This document shows, one piece after another, positions 1 through 8,112 of a stretch of 64,000 nt of DNA (position 1 is its first letter; each line of letters begins with the position of its first letter). The position numbers were made by a program, and so were the translations under genes. Below the pieces are notes generated by a model. That model made no database searches and had not been told where the DNA came from. It worked only from the letters and a program-made list of their open reading frames with translations. This DNA is from Pseudomonadota bacterium (GTDB lineage Bacteria; Pseudomonadota; Gammaproteobacteria; Burkholderiales; Rhodocyclaceae). The stretch is taken from assembly GCA_018241695.1 (NCBI GenBank), contig JAFEDH010000030.1:95659-159658 (forward strand), written 5' to 3'.

Positions 1-398
1 CCGGGCAGATCGCGCACGCCACGTATGGTCACGGAAGGCCCGGAGACGCCGCGATCCTTGGGTTTGTCGTAGCCGACGACCAGCACAGTGTCATAGACTC
101 CGGCGGCCACCGCCATGACCCCGGCGCGGAAGGCCTCGGTGCCGGTGGCGCAGTAGTTGGAGACCGCGGTCATGGGTTTGTAGAGCTTGAGGGCTTCGCT
201 CACTTCCACCGGGCCGAGCTGGGAATAGAGCGAGCCACAGTAGATGGCATCGATCTGGCGCCGTGGATCCTCGATGCCGGCATCGGCGTAGGCTTCGAGA
301 ACGGCGTCGACGATCATGTCCTCGGGGCCTTGATCCCAGTTCTCGCCGAACTTGCAGCAGCCCGCGCCAACCACGGCGGCCTTGTTGCGCAATGTCAT
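1..398 (-). CDS. Thiolase (SCP2/lipid-transfer type), 3' end outside window
   Basis: Only the N-terminal ~132 residues are present; the gene runs off the left edge. The frame opens with a thiolase strand (AVVGAGCCKFGE) and has the block SNYCATGTEAFRAG with Cys83 where thiolases carry the acyl-accepting cysteine. Thiolases of this class cleave 3-ketoacyl-CoA in beta-oxidation-like steps, often with bulky (steroid or terpenoid) substrates and together with DUF35/OB-fold proteins. The ATG shares ATGA with the stop of the preceding HMG-CoA-synthase-like/OB-fold gene, so the two are translationally coupled. This is the last visible gene of the minus-strand catabolic operon that starts at 4841. The class is clear; the substrate is inferred only from neighbours. 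Confidence 0.85.
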   Translation of the reverse strand, partial: MTLRNKAAVVGAGCCKFGENWDQGPEDMIVDAVLEAYADAGIEDPRRQIDAIYCGSLYSQLGPVEVSEALKLYKPMTAVSNYCATGTEAFRAGVMAVAAGVYDTVLVVGYDKPKDRGVSGPSVTIRGVRDLP

Positions 399-1813
399 GG
401 CAGCTTGCCTCGCACAGGGGTGACTTTCCAGAAATAGTTGGGGCGCCTGCCCACCTGATGAATGCGGCGGAAGGTGAATTCCACTTCCGTTCCGATCCCG
501 ATTTCGTCCGCATCCGCATCGGTGGCCTGCAGATAGAGGCGCGGTCCGCCCGCCACCTCGGTTACGGTGATCACCGTGGGTGGACTCGGGTTGGGAAAAA
601 ATGCGTCGCGTGAATAGGTAATCACCGATCCATGGCGATCAGCGTAGCGGACGGGCTGGAAGTGATCGGCACAGCCGCAGCGCACGCAGATCCGGCCCTT
701 GGGGAACTGATGGGTGCCGCACTGGCACACCTGGCCTTCCAGCGAGAGATTGGCATCGCGCTCCCGATAATGCGCCGTGGCGGAATTGCCCGGTTCGCCG
801 CCGGGCTCGAATTCGGTGGCCAGCAGTTGTCGTGCGCTCAGATACCAGGCATGGCTCACGACCCGGCCGAGGGCCTCCTGGCCAGCAAGAGAGCGAGCAG
901 GCGGCGGCGGGGCGACATCGAGCTCGATCATGGCGGCATCGGCACCATCACCATAATTGGCCAGCAGCAGGCGTTCGCCGGCTTGCGCCTCCTCAAGGCC
1001 GGCACACAGCTGCAGCAGGGCGAACGATGCCCCGGTACAGCCGATGCGGCCCGGCCAGTCGCGTCCGATCACACGTTCGAGCGGCAGATGATGGGCTGCC
1101 GCAATTTCGCGGAGGCTGCGTGAATCGGGCGCGTACAGGGCGATGCGGTCGATGCGCTGCAGGTTGCCGCCTTCCGCTTTTGCCATCGCATCCAGGGCAC
1201 GACCGATCTGATCCTTGTAGCCATGGTCGAGGATGAAGCGGTTTTCCCAGCCATGGACGAAGCGCTCGCCGGCACCACGCCAGACATCCAGCATTTCGTT
1301 GCTCAACTGGACCGGAACGCCAATACGGCCGAAACCGCCACGATTGCCCAGCAGCAGGGCCGCGCCGGCATCGCCGAATTCCAGTTCGGCAGCATCGCCG
1401 GGCGTCATCTGGCGCACATCGCCTGCGATCACCAGGCAGGAAGCGATGCGGCCGCTGGCCACCAGGGCGCCCGCGGCATGCAGCGCCTGGGTGCCGGAAC
1501 GGGTGCTGGCGGTAATGTCGAACGTCATGACGTCATCGCGCAATCCCAGGGTTTTGGCGGCAATCGCGGCGCCCTGCTTTTCACCATAGGGTGCGCTGGT
1601 GGTGGCGAAGATGAGCGCGTCGATCTCGCTGCGATCCATGTTGCCAGCGCCGGCCAGAGCATTGCGGGCCGCGGCGACGGCCAGGGTCAGGCTGTCCTCG
1701 TCCGGGCCGGCGAGGGTGCGCGCTGTGCTGCCCTTGCGCCCGAGGCTGGCCGCCGTGAGGCGGTGGATGGGCAGATAGGCGCCATAAGCGATGATGCGGG
1801 CATCCATGGTCAT
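395..1813 (-). CDS. HMG-CoA-synthase-like protein fused to a zinc-ribbon/OB-fold (DUF35) domain
   Basis: The product has 472 residues. Residues ~5-330 have the ketoacyl-synthase/HMG-CoA synthase fold (start MTMDARIIAYGAYLP; DITASTRSGTQAL at 99-111). Residues ~360-472 are a rubredoxin-like zinc ribbon (C363, C365, C376, C379) followed by an OB fold, the DUF35 architecture that normally accompanies thiolases. At the position of the nucleophilic Cys of HMG-CoA synthase (consensus roughly D-x-x-x-A-C-x-G-G-T) this protein has Thr104, so classical acyl-enzyme chemistry looks unlikely. It overlaps by 4 bp both the SDR upstream and the thiolase downstream. It may be a thiolase partner or a C-C bond enzyme acting on a bulky acyl-CoA (inference). 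A second ATG lies two codons downstream. Confidence 0.8.
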   Translation of the reverse strand: MTMDARIIAYGAYLPIHRLTAASLGRKGSTARTLAGPDEDSLTLAVAAARNALAGAGNMDRSEIDALIFATTSAPYGEKQGAAIAAKTLGLRDDVMTFDITASTRSGTQALHAAGALVASGRIASCLVIAGDVRQMTPGDAAELEFGDAGAALLLGNRGGFGRIGVPVQLSNEMLDVWRGAGERFVHGWENRFILDHGYKDQIGRALDAMAKAEGGNLQRIDRIALYAPDSRSLREIAAAHHLPLERVIGRDWPGRIGCTGASFALLQLCAGLEEAQAGERLLLANYGDGADAAMIELDVAPPPPARSLAGQEALGRVVSHAWYLSARQLLATEFEPGGEPGNSATAHYRERDANLSLEGQVCQCGTHQFPKGRICVRCGCADHFQPVRYADRHGSVITYSRDAFFPNPSPPTVITVTEVAGGPRLYLQATDADADEIGIGTEVEFTFRRIHQVGRRPNYFWKVTPVRGKLP

Positions 1814-2721
1814 GCTTCCGCTCCGCGCGGGCGCACACCATCGTGAAAGGGATAGGGCTTGCCCAGGATGCCGAAGGCGCCGAATTCCTGCGGCAGGTGC
1901 AGATTGAAATAGCGCACGATTTCCTCCAGCGTCCAGCCGCCGGGGCGGATCAGGGTTTTGCCGTAATGAGGCTGCACCATATGGGAAATGCGCTCACCGC
2001 CAGTGCCGAAGATCTGGCCGCTGACGTGGCCGGCCAGATGGCTGCAGAGGAACACGACCATCGGTCCATTGAGTGCGGGATCGATCCAGTCGGCGACAGC
2101 GGCGGGCTTGTCACCCTTGTAAGTGTCGGACATGCCGGTCGAACCGAGGGGGCCGATGGCGTTGACGCGAATGCCTTCCTTCGCCAGTTCGGTGGCCCAG
2201 GTGTAGGTCATGGAGGCGATGGCACCCTTGGCCGCGCTATAGGCGGTCTGGCCGAAACTGCCGAAGTGGGCGCCAGAAGTGGTATTGACGATGGCACCGC
2301 CGTGGCCCTGTGTCTTCATGCGCAGCGCCGCGGCCTGGGCGCACCAGAAGGTGCCTTTGACATGTACGCGCCAGACCGCATCGAATTCCTCGTCGGTGCA
2401 CTTGAGAAAGCTGCGGTCGCGCAGATTGCCGGCGTTGTTGACCAGGATGTCGATGGCGCCAAAGGCACTGACACAATCGGCGATCAAACGCTCGGCGCCG
2501 GCGCGGCTGCCGATATCGGCCTGGCTGCCGATCGCCTTGCCTCCGGCGGCCTCGATTTCGTGGACAACCGTTGCGGCCCGTTCCGCATCCAGGTCGTTGA
2601 CCATCACGCTGGCGCCGGCGGCGGCCAGATGCAGGCAGTGCCCGCGGCCGATGCCCTGACCGCCGCCGGTGACCACGGCGGCCTTTCCGGCGAGAAGCCG
2701 GGTGAGATCGAGATCGTTCAT
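1810..2721 (-). CDS. Short-chain dehydrogenase/reductase (HSD17B4-like)
   Basis: The product has 303 residues. It has the Rossmann motif TGGGQGIGRG near residue 18, NNAG, a catalytic Ser in NTTSGAH and YSAAK. It is longer than FabG-type SDRs; the extra C-terminal ~50 residues (after FGTGGERI) resemble the SDR part of peroxisomal multifunctional enzyme type 2, which oxidises 3-hydroxyacyl-CoA. The start at 2721 shares ATGA with the acyl-CoA dehydrogenase stop. The open frame runs further upstream but there it reads through the acyl-CoA dehydrogenase gene. Its place in the operon (dehydrogenase, SDR, thiolase) suggests a 3-hydroxyacyl-CoA dehydrogenase role. Confidence 0.85.
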   Translation of the reverse strand: MNDLDLTRLLAGKAAVVTGGGQGIGRGHCLHLAAAGASVMVNDLDAERAATVVHEIEAAGGKAIGSQADIGSRAGAERLIADCVSAFGAIDILVNNAGNLRDRSFLKCTDEEFDAVWRVHVKGTFWCAQAAALRMKTQGHGGAIVNTTSGAHFGSFGQTAYSAAKGAIASMTYTWATELAKEGIRVNAIGPLGSTGMSDTYKGDKPAAVADWIDPALNGPMVVFLCSHLAGHVSGQIFGTGGERISHMVQPHYGKTLIRPGGWTLEEIVRYFNLHLPQEFGAFGILGKPYPFHDGVRPRGAEA

Positions 2722-3842
2722 GGAGTCTCCAGGGGGCCGAACATGCGTTCGGCGATACGGTCCTCCAGCGTCGCAGGATCGCCGTTGAATAGTTGCAGAT
2801 GCTTGGCGCGGCGGAAGAAAAGCTGGGGATCGGCTTCGAGGGTGAAGCCGAAGCCGCCGTGCACCTGGATGGAAACCGCCGATGCCTTGCGCAGCACCGC
2901 AGTGTTGAACAGTTTGGCCTGATTCGCAGCCTGGGCGTTGTCGATGCCTGTATCGGCCTGCCAAGCGGCGTAATAGGCGAAGCTGCGGGCCGCGTCCACC
3001 TCTGTTGCCATCTCTGCAAGATAGTGGGCAATCGCCTGGAATGCGCCGATCGGCTTGCCGAACTGCTCCCGTTCCTTGGCGTAGTTCACCGACATCTCCT
3101 GCACCGCCTGGGCTGCTCCGGCAGCAAAGGCGGCCTGGAGCATGCCACCCTGATCGAGCACGGACTCCCAGGTCGACCAGAAGGTGCCGCCCGCGAGGCT
3201 TCCTTGCACCGGAGCGGCTTCCATACGTATCTCGCACAACCCGTCGTTGCCCAGGCTGGGCTGCGGGGAAATGGTCACGCCCGGTCCGCGCGGATCGAGC
3301 AGGAACCCTGCCGGACAACCCTCGATATCGCGTGCGATGACGATGATCAGATCCGCATCACTGGCGAAAGGAACCAGATGCTTGATGCCGTCGATTACCC
3401 GCTGATCCGCATGCAGCCTGGCTTCGGCCCGGATGCCGCTCGGGGTGGTGCTGCGTCCCGGTTCATCGATGGCGATCGTGGCGATGCACGTGCCACTGGC
3501 CAGTGCGGGCAGCCATCGTCGGCGCAAGGCGGCATCACCACAGGTGCCGATCAGGCGCGCCGCCAGATAGGCACTGACGAAATGGGGTGAGCAGGCCAGT
3601 CCGCGGCCCAGTTCTTCGTAGAGCACCGCAGCGCCGACCTGGTCGAGAGCGATGCCGCCATCCTCCCCGGAAATGAAAATGCCGCAGAAACCGGCTTCGC
3701 CCAGGGCGTTCCAGATTTCGGGGGCATAGCCCTTGCCCGCGGCTTCGGCGCGGCGCAGGGCGGGGAGGGATTGAGCCTTCCGGCACAGGGCGCGAACGCT
3801 CTCCCGCAGCAGAATCTGGTCTTCGGAGAAATCAAAATCCAT
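2718..3842 (-). CDS. Acyl-CoA dehydrogenase, probably the non-catalytic subunit of a heteromer
   Basis: The product has 374 residues with the acyl-CoA dehydrogenase fold (start MDFDFSEDQILLRESV; KEREQFGKPIGAFQA; QVHGGFGFTLEADPQLFFRRA). In the C-terminal segment where MCAD has its catalytic Glu (Y-E-G-T) this protein reads LFNGDPATLE. At the alternative isovaleryl-CoA-dehydrogenase position it reads LDQGGMLQAAF, with Gln. Both catalytic-base positions therefore appear substituted. That is typical of one subunit of the alpha2beta2 acyl-CoA dehydrogenases used in steroid side-chain degradation. The partner could be the dehydrogenase at 6904-8094. It lies 12 bp after the dioxygenase gene and overlaps the SDR by 4 bp. 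Confidence 0.85.
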   Translation of the reverse strand: MDFDFSEDQILLRESVRALCRKAQSLPALRRAEAAGKGYAPEIWNALGEAGFCGIFISGEDGGIALDQVGAAVLYEELGRGLACSPHFVSAYLAARLIGTCGDAALRRRWLPALASGTCIATIAIDEPGRSTTPSGIRAEARLHADQRVIDGIKHLVPFASDADLIIVIARDIEGCPAGFLLDPRGPGVTISPQPSLGNDGLCEIRMEAAPVQGSLAGGTFWSTWESVLDQGGMLQAAFAAGAAQAVQEMSVNYAKEREQFGKPIGAFQAIAHYLAEMATEVDAARSFAYYAAWQADTGIDNAQAANQAKLFNTAVLRKASAVSIQVHGGFGFTLEADPQLFFRRAKHLQLFNGDPATLEDRIAERMFGPLETP

Positions 3843-3854
3843 GCAAGCCTCTGC

Positions 3855-4841
3855 TCAGCGCTGGCCAGTGTTGTCGTCCTGCAGTCCGGATGCCATTTCC
3901 GCAATCGCCTCGACGGTCAGGCCCTTGTGGCCCCAGACATCTCCCTCGCAGAACTGGTTGGGAACCCAGTGCTCGTCGATCTGTACCGGATCGCAACCGA
4001 TTTCCACATCGAAGCCGGAGGGGCCGCGCATGTAGAAGGACAGCATGTGGTCATTGGTGTGGCGGCCGAGGGTGCTGGTGATCGTCATACCTGCCTTTTG
4101 CACCCGGTCCATGATGCAGCCGACCTGATCGATACCGGTCACCTCGAACATGACGTGATGCAGCCCCCTGATGTCTCCCACCTTGACCATGCCGACACTG
4201 TGGTGGCGCTGGTTGCAATGAAGGAACTGGATCGACATGCCTGCCTCGGCATTGATCACCAGGTAGTCGCTCAGGCGCATGCCCAGTGCGCGGGTGTAAT
4301 ACTCGTAGGTCGTATCGATATCGTCGACGAACAGGTTCACGTGGCCGAATCCCACTTTCCCGGCCACGAAGCTGATTCCCAGCGGGGAGTGGAAACGGTA
4401 ATCGCGGGTGGGGCCGACATAGATTTCGATCGCGTTGCCCATCGGGTCGCGGCTGTGTGCCAGATGACGCACACTGCGCGCGGCGGCTTCGGCCGGCGTT
4501 CCGTTCCTGACCGGCGCACCGGTGGTCTTCAGGCGTTCCAGCGTGGTACGGAAGCCTTCCTCGTCGCCGGCATCGAAGCCGAGATAGCGCAATCCTTCCG
4601 CACCGGGATGAACGGCAACCCGCCATTGGTGATCGTCCAGCTTCAGATAGACCGAGCCGTCCGGGCCGATGCCGGAACCCTGGCTGGCCGGACCGGGATT
4701 GTCGGGATCGCCGGGCATGCCCCAGCTTTCTCCGGGCCATGCACGCGCCGGCATCATGCCCAGAATGCGGGTCCCGTACTGCAGCCATTGCTCCGGTGCG
4801 TGGGCACCGATGCCGATATATCCCAGGGCTGAAACGCTCAT
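3855..4841 (-). CDS. Type I extradiol ring-cleavage dioxygenase (VOC/BphC-HsaC family)
   Basis: The product has 328 residues with two tandem vicinal-oxygen-chelate modules. The C-terminal module has the Fe(II) triad: H167 (GFGHVNLF), H228/H229 (GLHHVMFEV) and E280 (FDVEIG). It also has acid-base residues equivalent to BphC: His in QRHHSVG (213/214) and Tyr270 (LSFYMRG). The N-terminal module is degenerate and carries an extra loop (residues ~36-65). Such enzymes cleave catechol rings meta to the hydroxyls; HsaC/TesB do this in steroid degradation. It is the first gene of the lower unit, with a palindrome 23 bp upstream of its ATG. The exact ring substrate is unknown. Confidence 0.9.
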   Translation of the reverse strand: MSVSALGYIGIGAHAPEQWLQYGTRILGMMPARAWPGESWGMPGDPDNPGPASQGSGIGPDGSVYLKLDDHQWRVAVHPGAEGLRYLGFDAGDEEGFRTTLERLKTTGAPVRNGTPAEAAARSVRHLAHSRDPMGNAIEIYVGPTRDYRFHSPLGISFVAGKVGFGHVNLFVDDIDTTYEYYTRALGMRLSDYLVINAEAGMSIQFLHCNQRHHSVGMVKVGDIRGLHHVMFEVTGIDQVGCIMDRVQKAGMTITSTLGRHTNDHMLSFYMRGPSGFDVEIGCDPVQIDEHWVPNQFCEGDVWGHKGLTVEAIAEMASGLQDDNTGQR

Positions 4842-4863
4842 GAAGGCTCCTGTTCGTTACGGT

Positions 4864-4877
4864 ACGAAACGTTTTGT
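4864..4877. promoter_or_regulatory. Candidate TetR operator 1
   Basis: ACGAAACGTTTTGT is an inverted repeat (ACRAAACGTTTYGT) with one mismatched pair. It lies between the TetR gene and the dioxygenase ATG. It resembles the perfect palindrome at 9359-9372 in front of the upper unit. Confidence 0.55.
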
Positions 4878-4925
4878 CTCGAAAATAGGGTCAAAAAAAT
4901 CATGGCCGGGCAGGACGTGGATCGC

Positions 4926-5516
4926 CTAGGCCTGGTGGTAACGGATGGCTTCGGCAACAGCCTTCCGGATATAGCTCTTGCCCGGCTTCGCACCCGAGAG
5001 CATGAAGCGCATCACTACCGGGCCCATGATGGCGTCGAGAACGAATTCGATATCCGTGCCGGTACTCAGCTCGCCACGGGCGATGCCGCGCCGGATGGCG
5101 TTGCGGATCGGTTCGCGGCGGGCATCGAAGACGGGAACGATGAGTTTTGTCAATTCCGGATTGTGCGCACTCTCGCCCAGCAGGCTGGGAAAGGCTTTGC
5201 CCAGGGGCGTGCTGGCCATGAGTTCGACAAACCGGTTCACCAGGGTTTCCAGATCCTTGCCGACATTGCCACGATCCACGTCGCTCAGGGGCGGTGTCCG
5301 CTCGAAGGCGGCAACGGTCAGGTGCAGTTTGTTCGGCCAGCGCCGGTAGATGGTGGCTTTGCTGGTGCCCGAACGCGCCGCGACTTCTTCCACGCTCATG
5401 GCGGTGAAACCGCGTTCCGCCAGGAGATCCAGCGTGGTGTCGAGAATCGCCTGGTGGGATTCGCTGCTACGGGGGCGGCCCGGAGGTTTGCGCGCGACGG
5501 CTCGGGGTGGATTCAT
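4926..5516 (-). CDS. TetR-family transcriptional regulator
   Basis: The product has 196 residues. Residues ~18-65 form the TetR DNA-binding domain, with the recognition region VEEVAARSGTSKATIYRRW. The C-terminal ligand domain is all-helical and unassigned. It is the last gene of the upper unit, 25 bp after the MaoC gene, and sits just upstream of the dioxygenase. Two related palindromes (4864-4877 and 9359-9372) lie in front of the two transcription units and are its likely operators, so it probably acts as a local repressor released by a pathway intermediate (inference). Confidence 0.9.
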   Translation of the reverse strand: MNPPRAVARKPPGRPRSSESHQAILDTTLDLLAERGFTAMSVEEVAARSGTSKATIYRRWPNKLHLTVAAFERTPPLSDVDRGNVGKDLETLVNRFVELMASTPLGKAFPSLLGESAHNPELTKLIVPVFDARREPIRNAIRRGIARGELSTGTDIEFVLDAIMGPVVMRFMLSGAKPGKSYIRKAVAEAIRYHQA

Positions 5517-5541
5517 GCGGGGTGGGGGAAGGGTTGGGTGA

Positions 5542-6006
5542 TCACGAGTATCTTAAGACGAATTCGGCTGCCATGAGGGGCTGCTCCGGATCGTCGGTGA
5601 ATGCCTGGTATTCACGGATCAGGTCGGTGCCCTTGTCGCCCACGGTGATCGCGTTCAGGCGGGTGCGACAGCGCACAGCCGATCCGGCCCGTAGCGGGGC
5701 GAGGAAGCGCACCCGGTCAAGCCCGCGGTTGACTGCCTGGCGATGCCCCGCGATCTGCCATGACTGCCGCGGAGAAAGGCGTGGCAACAGGCTCAGGAGC
5801 AGCATGCCATGGGCGACCGGTGCACCGAAGGGACTTTCGCGGAGGCAGCGCTCCACATCCACATGCAGCCAGTTTCGATCCCCCGAGAGTTCGGCGAATG
5901 TATCGATGCTTGCCTGATCGACCGTCAGGACAGGCCCGGGGGCAGACCATAGGCCGAGGTGTTTTTGCAGGGCGGCTGCATCGCGGAAATCGATGGATTC
6001 GGTCAT
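5542..6006 (-). CDS. MaoC-like enoyl-CoA hydratase (hot-dog)
   Basis: The product has 154 residues. It has the R-hydratase signature FAELSGDRNWLHVD (residues ~38-51), whose Asp and His are the catalytic pair of MaoC hydratases, followed by SPFGAPVAHGMLLL. It would hydrate enoyl-CoA made by the acyl-CoA dehydrogenases nearby. The ATG overlaps the stop of the next hot-dog gene by 4 bp. Three consecutive small hot-dog genes suggest a heteromeric hydratase such as the ChsH1-ChsH2 type (inference). This is the one with a complete catalytic motif. Confidence 0.88.
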   Translation of the reverse strand: MTESIDFRDAAALQKHLGLWSAPGPVLTVDQASIDTFAELSGDRNWLHVDVERCLRESPFGAPVAHGMLLLSLLPRLSPRQSWQIAGHRQAVNRGLDRVRFLAPLRAGSAVRCRTRLNAITVGDKGTDLIREYQAFTDDPEQPLMAAEFVLRYS

Positions 6007-6428
6007 TTTGCATCTCCGGCAGGCAGGAAGGCTTCAACCTCACCTTCCGTCACTGTGCGATCGTCGCGCTGGAAGCTGATGGCAAGGGTGAGGGCCGTGC
6101 CTGCCACGGTATCGATTCGGGCAGAGACCGTCCCGCGGATGATCAATGCATCCCCCGGGCAGACCGGGGCCTTCATGCGGCAACGCAGACGTCGTACCCG
6201 TGCCGACGGGCCCAGGGTATCGGTGGCATAACGGCTGAGCAGGCCCTGCAGGGTCGGTGTGTTCATGATCACATCGGGCAGGCCGGCGGCGAGAGCGTGG
6301 CGGTGATCATGATGCTGGGGCGCCAGATCCCGCGCAGCGAAAGCGGCACCGATCACCATTCGGGCCGTCACGGCAACGCTGAGTTGGGGCAGGGTTTCAC
6401 CCAAAACAGGCAAGGATGCGTGGCTCAT
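6003..6428 (-). CDS. Hot-dog/MaoC-like protein
   Basis: The product has 141 residues with a divergent MaoC/hot-dog fold. VIGAAFAARDLAPQHHDHRHA (residues 26-46) occupies the place of the catalytic loop but lacks the usual G-D-x-N-P-[LI]-H pattern; it keeps Asp and His residues. It overlaps both neighbours by 4 bp. It is likely a subunit of a heteromeric enoyl-CoA hydratase with the flanking hot-dog proteins (inference from gene order). Confidence 0.7.
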   Translation of the reverse strand: MSHASLPVLGETLPQLSVAVTARMVIGAAFAARDLAPQHHDHRHALAAGLPDVIMNTPTLQGLLSRYATDTLGPSARVRRLRCRMKAPVCPGDALIIRGTVSARIDTVAGTALTLAISFQRDDRTVTEGEVEAFLPAGDAK

Positions 6429-6901
6429 GTGCGATAGGCAAAAAACCGGATGCGTTCGGTGGCTACGACATCACCATCTTCGTTCCGGTAATGCAGTTCG
6501 ATGGCCCAGCGGCGGCCACTGCGGCCACGCCGCTCTTCTTCCGGCCCCAGCTCGGCCAGACGTTGCTCCACCATGATGCGGTCCCCCGGATGCACATCGG
6601 CATGCAGTTCAAGTTCGTTCTCTTCCACCAGGGCATGGGGATAGCCGAGGATCTCCTTGAGCCGGTGATGCAGTTCCACCGGGCGTGTGCGGGTTTCCCC
6701 GTCGGGTACCGGGCCGTCGTCAGGGCGGGTCCAGGCGGTCACCATGGCGGGCGGGCAGATCGGTGGCAAGGACGAGTCGTTCCGGTAGCGCGGGTGCGTA
6801 TCCGCGATGGCGCAGAGAAAGTTCTGCCAGACCTGGGCCGAGGCTTCCACGGCGGCAGGATCCACGATACGCAAAGTGAAAAGATCCGCTTCGGCGCTCA
6901 T
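6425..6901 (-). CDS. FAS1-like dehydratase / MaoC N-terminal-type hot-dog protein
   Basis: The product has 158 residues. It resembles the N-terminal dehydratase domain found before MaoC domains: FLCAIADTHPRYR near residue 29, PPICPPAMVTAW near 46, and a long hot-dog helix. The segment ELELHADVHPGDRIMVEQRL and the closing ATERIRFFAYR are typical. Such domains form one half of two-domain or heteromeric hydratases. It lies 2 bp after the acyl-CoA dehydrogenase gene and overlaps the next hot-dog gene by 4 bp. Confidence 0.75.
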   Translation of the reverse strand: MSAEADLFTLRIVDPAAVEASAQVWQNFLCAIADTHPRYRNDSSLPPICPPAMVTAWTRPDDGPVPDGETRTRPVELHHRLKEILGYPHALVEENELELHADVHPGDRIMVEQRLAELGPEEERRGRSGRRWAIELHYRNEDGDVVATERIRFFAYRT

Positions 6902-6903
6902 GA

Positions 6904-8094
6904 TCAGTTTTGTAGGGGCAGCCCCAGGCCACGCCGGGCAATGACGTTTTTCTGAATTTCGGAAGTACCGCCGCCGATGGTGTCGAGGGGAGTCGCCCGA
7001 TAGAGGTGTTCCCAGTGGCCCTCCGCGATGGCATGAGGAGCTTCACAACGCAGCAGGGCCTGCGGGCCGAGAATATCGAGTGCCGCATCGGCGAGCCGCT
7101 TGCCCAGTTCCGAGCTGTAGAGCTTGAACTTGGCCGCTTCCACACTGGGAATGGCGCCACTGGCGGCAGCCATCAGAACCCGTCGCTGGAGCAGGGTGGC
7201 TGCCTCCACTTCGGTACCGAGGCGGGCCAGGCGCCGGCGGATCTGCACATCCTGGCTCAGGGCAACGCCGTCGCGTGTGATTTTTCGTACCGACTCGCAC
7301 AGCATGTCGAATGCCTTGCGCAGCGGGGAGATGGTGTAGATGGAAAACCGTTCGTAATCGAGGGCTTCGCAGATGTAGGTCCATCCGTGATCGATCTCGC
7401 CCACGACATAGTCGTCGGAGACGAACACATCATCGAAGAAAACGGCATTGGTGCGATGGTCGCCCATGGTATGGATCGGCGTGATCGTGAGTCCGGGCTG
7501 TGTGAGCGGGAGCAGAAACAGGCTGATGCCCTTGTGTTTGGGTGCCTCCGGATTGGTGCGGGCAGCTACCCAGTACCAGTCGGCGAAATGGGCCGAGGTA
7601 TTGAAGGTTTTCTGGCCGTTGAGCCGCCAGCCGCCTTCGCTGCGGGTCGCCTTGAGCTGGAGCGATGCGAGATCCGATCCGGCGCCGGGTTCGGTGTACC
7701 CCAGCGCGAACTCGACTTCGGCCTTGAGAATGCGGGGCAGGAATTCCTGTTTCAGTTTTTCGGAGCCATGGCGCATCAGCGTCTTGCCGATGATGCCGCA
7801 GCCCTTGCCGATCAGGGGGGCGCCGAATTGAGCCAGGGCCTCGTTGGCCAGGTAATCGTAGATGCCCGGCATGTCCTGGCCGCCATACTTGCCAGGCCAG
7901 GACATGCCGATGTAGCCCTCTTCGGCGAGAGTGCGGTTGAACTCCCTTCGGGCGGGAGTATCGGCCAGTTGCGAATCGGCCCAACGACCGAAGTCGAGCG
8001 CATCGGCACCGTAGGGCTTGTGCTGCTGTGCCTCCAGAAATTCCGTTATCCGGTGCTGGAACTGCTGCTCTTCTTCGCTGAAGCTGAAATTCAT
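6904..8094 (-). CDS. Acyl-CoA dehydrogenase
   Basis: The product has 396 residues. It has an N-terminal helical domain, the FAD-site segment FALGYTEPGAGSDLASL, and the C-terminal DTIGGGTSEIQKNVIARRGLG. In the C-terminal motif the MCAD-type Glu is Gly. A Glu in DYERFSIYTISPL matches the alternative catalytic position of isovaleryl-CoA dehydrogenase, so this subunit is plausibly the catalytic one. It may pair with the protein at 2718-3842 (inference). It is the second gene of the upper unit, 18 bp after the P450. Confidence 0.88.
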   Translation of the reverse strand: MNFSFSEEEQQFQHRITEFLEAQQHKPYGADALDFGRWADSQLADTPARREFNRTLAEEGYIGMSWPGKYGGQDMPGIYDYLANEALAQFGAPLIGKGCGIIGKTLMRHGSEKLKQEFLPRILKAEVEFALGYTEPGAGSDLASLQLKATRSEGGWRLNGQKTFNTSAHFADWYWVAARTNPEAPKHKGISLFLLPLTQPGLTITPIHTMGDHRTNAVFFDDVFVSDDYVVGEIDHGWTYICEALDYERFSIYTISPLRKAFDMLCESVRKITRDGVALSQDVQIRRRLARLGTEVEAATLLQRRVLMAAASGAIPSVEAAKFKLYSSELGKRLADAALDILGPQALLRCEAPHAIAEGHWEHLYRATPLDTIGGGTSEIQKNVIARRGLGLPLQN

Positions 8095-8112
8095 GGTGTA
8101 TTCCGCGCAGAC

